Part shown: piece by piece, positions 37,630 to 47,919 of the stretch
Numbering within the stretch: position 1 is the stretch's first letter
How the letters are laid out: every line of letters starts with the position of its first letter
Origin: Lichtheimia corymbifera B2541
Taxonomy: Eukaryota > Mucoromycota > Mucoromycetes > Mucorales > Lichtheimiaceae
Assembly: GCA_000697475.1 (NCBI GenBank)
Contig: JNEU01000588.1
Span: 23,971-87,970, forward strand
Direction of reading: 5' to 3'
DNA length: 64,000 bases
The notes under the pieces: model-generated
The model's database searches: none
The model's input: only the letters and a program-made list of their open reading frames with translations
Told to the model about the DNA's origin: nothing
Translations under genes and position numbers: made by a program

Positions 37630-38690
37630 AAACATAAAGAAGGTCATATCTCAAAACGTTACGATCAAGCGTGGGGTCTTCAATAGAACAAAGTTGCTCA
37701 GCGTGTCTGAAAGTATCTTGTCTGGAAGTTTCATGTTTGAGCTGGGCAATCTCGGGGACCTGGGCCGTACAACCCATCTGTTCACTGTCTCTCCTATATT
37801 TGGACAGTAAAGTTCTCATAATGAAACCCATGATTTTTAAATGAATAGAGCTGATCAGCATGATTCAGAGCATCGTCTTACCATGTTTCATGTTCGAAAT
37901 CGGGAATCTCAAGGTAATGCATACTAACCGACATTTCATGAATTTAGACGGGTGCGGAATTTCTGTCCATCATAGTAAATCCCACATTACACCCTCCCAT
38001 TCAAAATTCTTAAATGAAGTATGAGGTCTTTATGAGAAAGAAATTGATCAGCGTGTCCAAGAGCATCTTGTGTGGAAGTTTCATCTTTGAGAAAGGGAAT
38101 CTCGAGTCATCGGGCCGTCCAACGTATATATATTCCCGTCCATTCATCGTCGGGCGCCCGCTTTTTATTTCTCACAATGAAGCATGTGGTTTTTAAATGA
38201 ATGAAGATGATCGGCACGTCGAAGCCCAACGGCCTGACCAAGTTTCACGATGGAAGTGGACAATCGCGGGGGTGTGCACTATGTACCCTACTTGCGTTCC
38301 GTCGGTCTATTGTCTCCGCTATATTGGGACCGTCGGATTCATTGAACCATCACAATGAAGTATGCGATTTTTAAATGAATGAAGTTGATAAGCATGTCCC
38401 AGAGAATCTTCTGACAAAGTTTCAGGGTCGAAATGGGGGATCCAGAGATTATGCATACTAAATGACATTTCATGGATTCCGGCGCTTTCCCAATTTCCAG
38501 CCATCATAGTAAATCCCACATTATATCCTTCCATTCACAATTTTAAAATGAAGCATGGGTTCTTTATTAATACGAAGTTGATCAGCATGACCAAGAGCAT
38601 CTTGTGTGAAAGTTTGAGGTTCAAAGTGGGCAATCTCACGATTATGGATCAATTTACAGTGTGCATGGATATGCCTGACTGTGCCTGATC
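37630..38690. repeat. Divergent tandem repeat of about 160-195 bp, at least five to six copies
   Basis: Copies begin with an AATGAAG(C/T)ATG-like string plus TTTTTAAATGAAT at about 37820, 38013, 38177, 38355 and 38547; a partial copy lies near 37690. Each continues with a TGATCAGCATG-like block, GAGCATCTTGTGTG, AAGTTTCA and GGGAATCTC. Two copies, at about 37905-38010 and 38440-38546, share a long 3' extension (ATGCATACTAA..GACATTTCATG, CATCATAGTAAATCCCACATTA) that others lack. Repeat subtypes therefore seem to recur at about 535 bp, a higher-order arrangement. No coding role is apparent. Confidence 0.75.
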
Positions 38691-40125
38691 TATTTGATTT
38701 CCAGCTCTTCCCGCTCCTTGGTTCTTACCTCTTCTTCCCACTCTCAACTGTTGCCCCATTCAAGTACGACTACCATCTGCAAACGATTGCCCTGCTTCAA
38801 TCCACCATGTCAACCCTGCGACTGCCTTGATCTGTTCGGCTTTGACTGAATGGCAACTGCATGGCGTATCCACCCCACTACAACACCCGCATTCCTTGAC
38901 ACTGCACGTTCTCTTGTTGTACACTCCTATACCACGACCAATCGTAACAGCATCCACTCCAGCAATTGCTATTAGCGAGGCCTCGACTTCATTGCCCCAT
39001 TATACTTGCAGCAACTTGTCTTACACCTTTTTCACGTGAACAGCATGCAGCCATTGTATACAAGCAGCTTTATGTACGTGTAGCAACTTGCTTTCTATAC
39101 AGATGGATTATGGATATGGATCTGAATACTGCCTTGTCTTGGTACATGGGATGAAAGGAAGGAATAGGGTGTATTGAGCGTTTCGGTTTCCTTGGCCCAT
39201 TCAGAACGTGATGTCTAGTTTGGATGACACCATATCAGCCATCAACTACGCGGCAATACAAACAAGCTTCAGCTGGTTGATCTGCGATGGAGAATGACCA
39301 CCAAAGAGAGAGACCAAAGGGCCGGATGGAAATGGAAGCATATCAACAGCGATCTCTGGGGCTCCTTTCTATCAACATATGGATTTGGAATGGTTATGGC
39401 GGATGGATGGATGGATGGAAATGAGAATCATGGTGATTACTTGTCGCGTTGGCAGCAGGGATCATGGATCATATGGCGTGGATACGGCTGAGGGTGATGA
39501 TGATGGATAAGATGGAATTGACGAAAGGTGTTTACAGCCATGGATGATATTGGATACTCGAGTCAATGCAATCACGGATGAAGGATGTTTCAGGGCGGCA
39601 GCAATCAAGAATACAATGACATACTTCCCCTGTTACCTCTATGTAAATCTCCCGTATGTTATTCAATTTCAAATCCTGTTCCTTTGTCATATTTACTTCA
39701 TAAACATCTTCTCCGACTTTTATGGAATGAAATGGATTCAACAGATTATATATAAGGGTATCATACTATCAGCTTGTATGTGCAAGATGTGGATTACTTG
39801 TTGGTTTCTGAATTGAAAGGGGAATCGAATCATATGGATCATCGCATGTATCATCCAGTATAGCTTCCTAGTTCACATACTGATAATTAAAGGCAGATGC
39901 AATCCTCGAGGGTTGTGTTGCAAAGCTAATGTTTCGAGAGTGATGATGCCAAACAACATGGCAGGGCTTGTTACAGATCTCTTGATTCATTGTAAGCATG
40001 GCCAATTAGGATTCATGAGGGATATCTTTATTTGTTTGGCTTACTGCATTACGTTACTACCTACCATGTCTATATTTTTGGTGTGCACGATGTCGAAGTT
40101 TGGTGTGCGCGTCGTAATTCCCTAA
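38691..40125. other. Island interior between the two repeat arrays
   Basis: No complete gene was found. It holds a cysteine-rich minus-strand fragment (38757-39010, listed below) and a possible minus-strand exon at 39741-39636 (NPFHSIKVGEDVYEVN...LNNIREIYIE, then gtaaca). There is also a GGATGGATGGATGGAT run near 39402-39420. The rest shows nothing recognisable. Confidence 0.35.
38757..39010 (-). other. Cysteine-rich coding-like fragment
   Basis: The minus strand is open for about 80 codons between stops, without an ATG start. It reads WGNEVEASLIAIAGVDAVTI, then KRTCSVKECGCCSG, DTPCSCHSVKAEQIKAVAGL and ends FADGSRT before a stop. Seven Cys in 22 residues, with balanced composition, look like a secreted or metal-binding exon rather than noise. 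No acceptor was confirmed upstream. It could be an exon of an unrecognised gene or a relic. Confidence 0.3.
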
Positions 40126-40809
40126 GTTGGCGATAAGCCGTAACTTGAAAAGTATGCTGATGAAAAATATCACTCATTGTACCTTATTCCATATATCCCG
40201 GTCTTATAATCCACATACAATAGCCTTCATTTTATACTTCATAGTAGCCATGACGAGGAAGCACTTTTCACATGTACGGATACACGGAGGTGGGGCTATA
40301 TCCCATCTACCCAAGCCAGCCGTTGAGGGTACCGTCATCATCGTCATCATCATTGGCTGTTGCAACAGTGACTAATATCATAAGCTACAGTGTTAGCTTT
40401 CTAAACACCAAGTATGTTGCTCAAATGTTAACCAAATCCATAGCTTGGTCGTGCAACTTTGGCATGTGAAACATGCAGCAACGTCCGTGTGGGGAAGTGG
40501 TCTGTGCACACCCTCAATTTTCATCTCCCGCAACTCCCTAACTTTTGACATCCATCATCAACCTTCGTTTTCATTATGCAACACAACCATGACTCATTGT
40601 CTTGTAATCTTTCAATCAACACGAGAATAATATGAGGCTTTGATTGCATATCAATCCGAGCAATTGTTGCTGAGATACAGCAGTCGTTGGTATCCATGCC
40701 AACAATGATGCTGTTCCTGAAATCCAGATTTTATTCTCTTCTTCATATCCATAGCTATTGGTGATACATGGCACACTTTATCCTTATCCTAGAGCACTAC
40801 ATCCACTGT

Positions 40810-41070
40810 TCAAATTGTAGTGCTGAAGACTGATGATTTCCTTTGGCGGATACACCGGTGTCCTTGGCTGACTGGAGAGAGGATACTACGAGGCTGACTT
40901 GTGTTTTGTGGATACCGAGCGCATTGCCTTGACGACAACCGGACACACATCAGTTGTACAGTTATAATGAATTGCTTCACGCATGTGCCTCTTCCATTGG
41001 GGTAGTCTCTGTAAACGATTTCAAACGAGATCTGGCGTAGCAATTTCAAAACTGAGCCGTTCGCTGGCAT
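40810..41070 (-). other. Short ORF in unit U1 (86 codons)
   Basis: ATG 41070 opens MPANGSVLKLLRQISFEIVY and runs 86 codons to 40810. About 120 bp upstream on the minus strand is a TATAAAG (near 41197-41203) followed by a CT-rich stretch, which looks like a promoter and leader. Equivalent starts exist in U3 (45258) and U4 (47072) with the shared phrase GSVLELL, but those frames break early. U2 has a shift. It is possibly the remnant of a small gene or the 5' exon of a larger one. Confidence 0.3.
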
Positions 41071-41380
41071 GGCAACAAGTCCCGATCGCAAAGTTAGCAA
41101 CGCGATCGTTGCGATACTCTACACGTGAATGCAGTCAAAGTCAAAGAAAGTAGAGAGGATCACAAAGAATATTGTGAAGAGTGTGAGAAGTCTTTATAGC
41201 TTTTAACAATAGAATACTAAACATGTTACTACTTTAATAAACAACATTACATATTACTAGTCTAAAGTTATAGCTATGTCCTTGTAGACGTTTCTTGCAG
41301 TGGGTTCGCTTGTTATAGTGGCTCAGACGAGGACGAAACGAATATTCACTCATGAGCCATCAGTGGTAGCAGTGTTTTGT

Positions 41381-41592
41381 CATCATTGCCCAACCCGGCG
41401 CCATACGTCGTAGAAACCTTGCCATATCTATATGAGCTAAAAGTATAAAGGGAGTCAAAGAGAAGCCTGAGAATCAAGCGAGAAAGAACAGCTTACAAAA
41501 AAAGAGGTGAGAGGAGCGTGAAAAGGAAAAGAGGGAGAAGAGGGTCAATTTATAGCTGTTTTCCGCAGCCAACCTCCATTTCGAATCCCGCA
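41381..41592 (-). promoter_or_regulatory. Conserved promoter-leader-start module, unit U1
   Basis: Read on the minus strand: TATAAAT (41554-41548), CT-rich leader, donor GTAAGC, intron of about 60 nt ending TTTTAG, then ATG 41425 and the 15 codons MARFLRRMAPGWAMM. The same order and spacing recur in U2, U3 and U4. Downstream of the 15 codons the sequence is unit-specific. Confidence 0.55.
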
Positions 41593-41769
41593 CACACGCA
41601 CACACACGCACACTCACACAGGCACACGCACACTCACACACCCCCATTACTGACATTCGACTCAATCGGACATGGACATGCAGTTGTTAATGTGTGGTTG
41701 GCATGTATACAACGCTTATTATAGTAGGTGAAGCAAGATGGAGGTGGGGTGTGCGTGGGATATCAAAAG

Positions 41770-42080
41770 CTGCAAATATTGGCGTTTGACACGTTGCCTG
41801 GCTACAGCTGTTATACTGTGAGCATCTGAGTTGATACATACTTGCCTGTACGTGGTGGTGGTAACGGACAAGGAGCCATGGACACCGGTTACAAGGAGTG
41901 ATACGTATCCACGAGACCGCGTAGACAGGTGCACAAAGGCTGGAGTGTGACAACAAAATTGCAAGTGACAGCAGTAATGGTTACAGAAGCCTTTTGAAGT
42001 TCACGTTTGCCTACCATCGCTGTGGATCGGATGATGTTGGATGCACCAAATCTTTGCTGGGCCGATGTATCCCAATAATA
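41770..42080 (-). pseudogene. Degraded copy of the membrane-protein gene (U1)
   Basis: Minus-strand DNA matches the stretch encoding TAAACSFAITLQHWFTCLRG of the intact gene: here ITAVTCNFVVTLQPLCTCLRG, then GLVDT. Frame is lost on both sides by indels and stops. Confidence 0.75.
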
Positions 42081-43446
42081 CAATCAGAGGGTTTGCATTA
42101 TAATTGTCTTATGTACATAGATTTTGATTACAATAACTATTTGTCAAGAGGTTTTCATTCATTGATCACCACGTGGGGGAGAATTAAGTGAATAATGACT
42201 TCCAATCGCCGTATCTTCTGCAAGCCGTTTTGAGCTGGCGACAAGCCGAAAGTTAAATGCACCCATAGCATAAGATTCATTATACCTCTTTCAATATATT
42301 TATATAATCCACAGCGATTACATGAACGACGGCATTCTGCATTACAAAAGGATTCACAGGGAGGAGGGGTTATATCCTCTTATCCATCCAAAGCAGTCGC
42401 TGAGCACATCATGATCACCATGATTGGTGGTTGCCACAAAGTTTCAAATCACAAGCTGAAATGTTAGCTTTTAAAAGATGCCATTCAAATGATAACCGAA
42501 TCCATAGCTTGGTCGTGCAACTTTAGCATTGTGAAACATGCAGCAACGTCCGTGTGGAGAAATGGTCTGTGCACACCCTCAATTTTCATTTCCCGCAACT
42601 CCCTAACTTTTGACATCCATCATCATCCTTCGTTTTCATTACACAACATAATCATAATTTATTGTCTTGTAACCCTTTCAAACAACACTAGGATTACAAG
42701 GGGCTTTTGGTTGCATATTAATCCGATCAATTGTTGCTGAGATACAGCCGTCGTTGGTATCCATGCCAATAATATCGTCCCTGAAACCTGTTCCTTTATT
42801 CCTTCTTCAGAACTATAGCTAGTGACAATACATGGTACGTTATAACCTTATACTATAAGACTACTTCCAGTTATCACGTTGCAATGCCGTTGAACGTCAG
42901 TTATCTTCTTTGTCAAATACACCAGTGACTTTGGCTCGAGAGAGGAAACGAGAACGACTTGTGTTTGGGGACACCAAGTGGGATGCCTTGACAATACCGG
43001 GACACACATCAGCTATACCTTTGTTGCAAATCACTTGACGCATGTGTGTCTTCCACCATTGGGGTAGTCTCTGTAAACGATTTCAAACGAGATCTGGCGT
43101 AGCAATTCCAAAACTGAACGATCGCTGGCATGGCAACGAGTCCCGATCGCAAAGTTGGCAACGAGTCCCGATCACAACGTTAGAAACGCGATTGCTGGAA
43201 CGTTCCACATGTGAATGCAAGTCAAAGACAAAGAAAGTAGATAGGATCACAAAGAATACAGTGAAGAGTGTGAGAAGTCTTTATAGCTTTTAACAGTAGA
43301 ATACTAAACGCGTTACTACTTTAATAAGCAACAATACATATACTAGTCTAAAGTTATAGCTATGTCCTTGTGGAGGTTTCTTGTAGAGGCTCAGAATTGA
43401 CCGCTAATATCACTCATGGATTGTAGCTTCAGTGGGTGCACTTTAT

Positions 43447-43655
43447 CATCATTGCCCAACCCGGCGCCATACGTCGTAGAAACCTTGCCATATCTACATG
43501 AGCTGAAAGCATAAAGTGAGTGAAAGAGAAGCCTGAGAATCAAGAACAGCTTAAAAAAAAAAAAAAAAGAGGTGAGAGGAGCGTGAAAAAGAAGAGGGAG
43601 GAGGGGATCATTTTATAGCTGCGTTCCGCAGCCAACCTCCATTTCGAATCCCGCA
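43447..43655 (-). promoter_or_regulatory. Conserved promoter-leader-start module, unit U2 (damaged donor)
   Basis: Same module with ATG 43491 and an identical 15-codon start. The intron donor, GTAAGC elsewhere, reads TTAAGC here next to an expanded A tract on the plus strand, so the leader intron would not splice normally. Confidence 0.5.
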
Positions 43656-43889
43656 CACACGCACACACACGCACACTCACACACCCCCATTACTGACATT
43701 CGACTCAATCGAACATGGACATGCAGTTGTTAATGTGTGGTTGGCATGTATACAACGCTTATTATAGTAGGTGAAGCAAGATGGAGGTGGGGTGTGCGTG
43801 GGATATCAAAAGCTACAAATATTGGCGTTTGACAGGTTGCCTGGTTACAGCTGTACTACTGCTAGCAACAGAAATGACACAGCTCGATT

Positions 43890-44070
43890 GGGATTTATCC
43901 GTTATATTTCATATAATCCACAGCCACCACATCGGGAATTGGTACTTGCTTGCGCATGAGATTGACAGATGACGGCGGCAATAAGGAACCATGGACACCG
44001 ATGACAAGGATTGAGACGTATTTACGAGATCACGTAGACAGATGTGCAAATACAGAGGAGTGGTAAAAAT
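43890..44070 (-). pseudogene. Degraded copy of the membrane-protein gene (U2)
   Basis: The plus strand keeps TTATATTTCATATAATCCACA, CCACCACATC and AGGAACCATGG..ACCGATGACAAGG in the same order as 48050-48190 of the intact gene. The 5' half of the gene is missing and the frame is broken. Confidence 0.7.
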
Positions 44071-45550
44071 ATTTCAAGCGGAAGGAGTGACGACCACTGG
44101 GACTTATGTAAATGTTCGCTTTACGAATTCTCATTTAACCTGTCAATGGATGAATGGTGGATTGCTCTACAAATGACTGAAGCGGCGTATCCCAATGATA
44201 TGGTCACGGATTTCTTCATTCAGCATACCTTGGTGGTTTGACTGTATCACCAATGATTACTCTGAGAGTGATTGTATTCTACGTCTGTGTGCATGTGTTG
44301 TGGTTGAATGAATAAAATGTCCCATTCTTGTATCTCTTCGTAAGCTGGGGATGAGTCATAATTCAAAGAGTGCTGAATCACTCATTGTACCATCCTTCAT
44401 ACACCTCGGTCTTATAATCCACATACAATAGTCATCATATACTTCATAGCAGAGATGAAGAAGAATAAGCATGTGTCTTCTCGTACATAAACGGATTCAA
44501 GGAGGACGGGTTATATCTCACCCATCCATATCAGCTGTTGAGGACACCATCATCATCATTGGTTGTTGTAATATAGGTTACAATCGCAGGGCATAACGTT
44601 AGCTTTTATACTTCAAATATGCCATTCAAATGATAATCAAATCGAAAACTTGGTCGTGCAGCTTTAGCATTGTGAAACATGCAGCAACGTCCGTGCACGC
44701 CCTCAATTTTCATCTCCGCGATCCGTTTACTTTTGACATCCACCATCAATTCTCATTTCCATTATGGTTCACGACCATGATTCATTGTCTTGTAACCCGT
44801 TCAAACAACACTAGGATTACATGGGGCTTTTGATTGCATATTAATCCGATAATGTGTTGCTGAGATACAGCCGCCGCTGGTATCCATGCCAATATCGTTC
44901 CTGAAACCTGATCCTTTATTCCTTCTTCAGAACTATAGCTAGTGACAATACATGATACGTTTTCTCCTTATCCCAAAGAACTTGACACTTCCACCGATCA
45001 CGTTGCAGTGCTGAAGGTCGATAATTTCCTTTGGCGGATACACCGGCGTCCTTGACTGACTGCTGAGAAACTACTACGAGAACGATTTGGGCTTTGTAGA
45101 TACCAAGTGGAATGCCTTGACGATAACCTGGGACACACCAGCTGTACCTTTGTTGCAAATCACTTGACGCATGTGTGTCTTCCACCATTGGGGTAGTCTC
45201 TGTAAACGATCAAACGAGATCTGGGTAGCAATTCCAAAACTGAACCGATCGCTGCCATGACAACGAATCCCGATCGCCAGCTAGAAACGCAATTGCTGGG
45301 ACGTCCCACATGTGAATGCAAACCAAAGACAAAGAAAATAAAGAGGATCACAATGAATATAGTGAAGAGTGTGAGAAGTCTTTATAGCTTTTAACAATAG
45401 AATACTAAACGTGTTACTACGTTTATAATAAACAACACTACTTATACTAGTCTAAAGTTATAGCTATGTCCTTGTGGAGGCTTCTTGTGGAGGCTCAGAA
45501 GACCGCTAATATCACTCATGGGTAATAATCATCAGAAGGGTGCACGTTCT

Positions 45551-45764
45551 CATCATTGCCCAACCCGGCGCCATACGTCGTAGAAACCTTGCCATATCTA
45601 TATGAGCTGAAAGCATAAAGTGAGTGAAAGATAAGATTGAGGATCAAGCGAGAAAGAACAGCTTACAAAGAAAAAGAGGTGAGAGGAGCGTGAAAACGAA
45701 AAGAGGGAGGAGGGTGTCATTTTATAGCTGCGTTCCGCAGCCCAACCTCGATTTCAAATCCCGC
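45551..45764 (-). promoter_or_regulatory. Conserved promoter-leader-start module, unit U3
   Basis: Module with TATAAAA (45726-45720), a leader intron with GTAAGC donor, ATG 45595 and MARFLRRMAPGWAMM, followed by RTCTLLMIITHE and a stop. Confidence 0.5.
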
Positions 45765-45969
45765 ACACACGCACACACGCAGACGCATGCAGCCACTACT
45801 GATGTTCGATTCAATTGGAGATACGCATGGCTCTGTTGCGCGTATCCGTCAATTACCAATGCATTTTGATATGTTGAATGAGAAAAATTTAGAGAGTGGA
45901 TATAAGACCACAGGTATTTAGGATTCTTGACGCGTCGATTTATTATTAACAACAACTGTAATAATGCTG

Positions 45970-46255
45970 CAAGCAACATCGATGACTCGTCCCATTAGAG
46001 GCGTCTACTATACCTGATGCGGTCAACACCTATCCAAAAGCTATCCCCAAGGCGAATAATAACCCAACTGTTATTGTACCTGGGCTGGTACTTGATTTTG
46101 CATTTAACGGAAGGATGAGTATAGTAAGGAACCATGATGGAAACGGATAGCAAGGATGATCGGTATCCATGAGACCACATAAACAGGCGAACAAACGCTA
46201 GATATTACAAGCAAAATTGCAGGCGGCAGCAAGCGATGCCCATAGAAACCTGATT
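45970..46255 (-). pseudogene. Degraded copy of the membrane-protein gene (U3)
   Basis: The minus strand reads a fragment with IIRLGDSFWIGVDRIRYSRR, matching LLCSLWMVVDRMRYNGK of the intact gene. The flanking homology is around AGGAACCATGATGGAAACGG and CATGAGACCACATAA. Frameshifts and loss of the 5' half make it non-functional. Confidence 0.7.
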
Positions 46256-46300
46256 ACTCGCTTTTGAAATTTTCGCTGAATCTATCATAGCACGAATGCA

Positions 46301-47900
46301 TTTCAAACATTTTGCAATGAGGTTTATACCCCATTCATCCAAGTAGCCGATGAGCACAGGTTGTTGTAATGGAAGTTAAAATCATAAGCTATAGTGTTAA
46401 CTTTTTAAACACCAAGTATGTTGCTCAAATGATAATCAAATCCATAGCTTGGTCGTGCAACTTTAGCATTGTGAAACATGCAGCAACGTCCGTGTGAGGA
46501 AATGGTCTGTGCACACCCTCCATTTTCATTTCCCGCAACTCCCTAACTTTTGACATCCATCATCAACCTTCGTTTTCATTATGCGGTACGACCATGATTC
46601 ATTGTCTTGTAATCCTTTCAATTACCACGAGGATAACGTGGGGCTTTTGGTTGCACATTAACCCGATCAAATGCTGCTGAGATACAGCCGTCATTGATAT
46701 CCATGCCAACATCGTCCCTGAAACCTGTTCCTTTATTCCTTCTTCAGAACTATAGCTAGTGATAATACATGATACGTTTTATCCTTATTCTAGAGCACTA
46801 TATTCACTGATCAAATTGTAGTGCTGAAGACTGATGATTTCCTTTGCCGGATACACCGGTGTCCTTGACTGCCTGGAGAGAGGATACTACGAGAACGACT
46901 TGCGTTTTGTGGATACCGAGTGCATTGCCCTGACGACAACCGGGCATACATCAATTGTACAGTTATAACGAATCACTTGACGCATGTGCCTCTTCCATTG
47001 GGGATAGTCCCTGTAGACGATTCCAAACGAGATCTGGCGTAGCAATTCCAAAACCGAACCGCTCGCTCCCATGACAACGAATCCCGATCGCAACATTAGC
47101 AACGCGATTGCTGCGATACTCTACGCGTGAACGCAAGTCAAAGGCAAAGTAAAGAAGGCCATAATGAAAAGAGTGCAAAGTGTGAGACGTCTTTATAGCT
47201 TTTAATATAGAATACTCAACATGCTACTACTTTAATAAACAACAATACATATACTAGTCTAAGCTATAGCTATGTCCTTGTAGACGTTTCTTGTAGGGGC
47301 TCAGATCGGCGTGTTTCTTCGCTCACAGTATTGGCCTATCGCAGTGCACTAATAATGTTCATCATTGCCCAACCCGGCGCCATACGTCGTAGAAACCTTG
47401 CCATATCTATATGAGCTGAAAGCATAAAGTGAGTGAAAGATAAGCTTGAGGATCAAGCGAGAAAGAACAGCTTACAAAGAAAAAAAAGGTGAGAGGAGCG
47501 TGAAAACGAAAACAGGGAGGAGGGGATCATTTTATAGCTGCTTTCCGCAGCCCAACCTCAATTTTGAATCCCGCACGCACACTCACACACGCACACGCAC
47601 ACGCACACGCACACTCACACACCCCCATTACTGACATTCGACTCAATCGGACAAGGACATGCAGTTGTTATGTGTGGTTGGCATGTATACAACGCTTATT
47701 ATAGTACGTGAAGAAAATGGAGGTGTGTGCGTGGAATATCAAAAGCTACAAACATTGGTCTGACATCTATATTAGAAATTCCTGTCTGTAATGCAGCAGT
47801 TCCTCGTCAAACAACGTTTTATAGATAATAATGATTCAATCATAGAAGAGATATATTTCTGATATTAAAAGTGGGGAATTCAATCGAGCTTGGTGGGGAA
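46301..47900 (-). repeat. Tandem array unit U4, adjoining the intact gene
   Basis: Fourth unit, with TTGGTCGTGCAACTTT near 46450, the CCCAACCCGGCGCCAT block at 47369 and TATA at 47530-47536. Its left part is shorter than in U1-U3. To its right lies the only complete copy of the membrane-protein gene (47920-49038), so this unit plus that gene looks like the ancestral arrangement. Confidence 0.8.
47360..47575 (-). promoter_or_regulatory. Conserved promoter-leader-start module, unit U4
   Basis: Module with TATAAAA (47536-47530), leader intron 47475-47416 (60 nt, GTAAGC...TTTCAG), ATG 47404 and MARFLRRMAPGWAMM, followed by NIISALR and a stop. This is the cleanest example. Confidence 0.55.
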
Positions 47901-47919
47901 TAGTACAATAAAAGAGTAA

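Larger units (their letters stand above)
40126..42190 (-). repeat. Tandem array unit U1 (about 2 kb)
   Basis: First of four direct units. Landmarks shared by all units, with positions here: TTGGTCGTGCAACTTT (40446), GGCGGATACACCGG (40842), CGAGATCTGGCGTAGC (41026), TATAGCTTTTAACA (41197), CCCAACCCGGCGCCAT (41390), a TATA box read on the minus strand (41548-41554), and GTGTGGTTGGCATGTATACA (41690). The right part (41770-42080) is a degraded copy of the membrane-protein gene found intact at 47.9-49.0 kb, recognisable by its CTGTC/T-ACGCGGTCTCGTGGATACG block on the minus strand. Confidence 0.8.
42191..44320 (-). repeat. Tandem array unit U2 (about 2.1 kb)
   Basis: Second unit, with the same landmark order as U1 (TTGGTCGTGCAACTTT at 42510; CGAGATCTGGCGTAGC at 43089; CCCAACCCGGCGCCAT at 43454; TATA at 43611-43617). 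A duplication of a short CCCGATC block occurs near 43140-43175, and a poly-A expansion at 43553-43568 replaces the intron donor seen in other units. Its membrane-gene remnant is at about 43890-44070. Confidence 0.8.
44321..46300 (-). repeat. Tandem array unit U3 (about 2 kb)
   Basis: Third unit, somewhat more diverged. TTGGTCGTGCAGCTTT lies near 44652, the CCCAACCCGGCGCCAT block at 45558 and TATA at 45720-45726. The block to the right of the CA-rich tract (45770-45960) differs from the other units. The membrane-gene remnant is at about 45970-46255. Confidence 0.78.

Noticed and set aside
37630..38690. CRISPR-like array
   Set aside because: Repeats are long, divergent and contiguous with no unique spacers, and the genome is eukaryotic.
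40126..47900. LTR retrotransposon or DNA transposon as the source of the 2-kb units
   Set aside because: I found no reverse transcriptase, integrase or transposase motif and no clear terminal repeats or target-site duplications. A transposon origin is not excluded, only unsupported.
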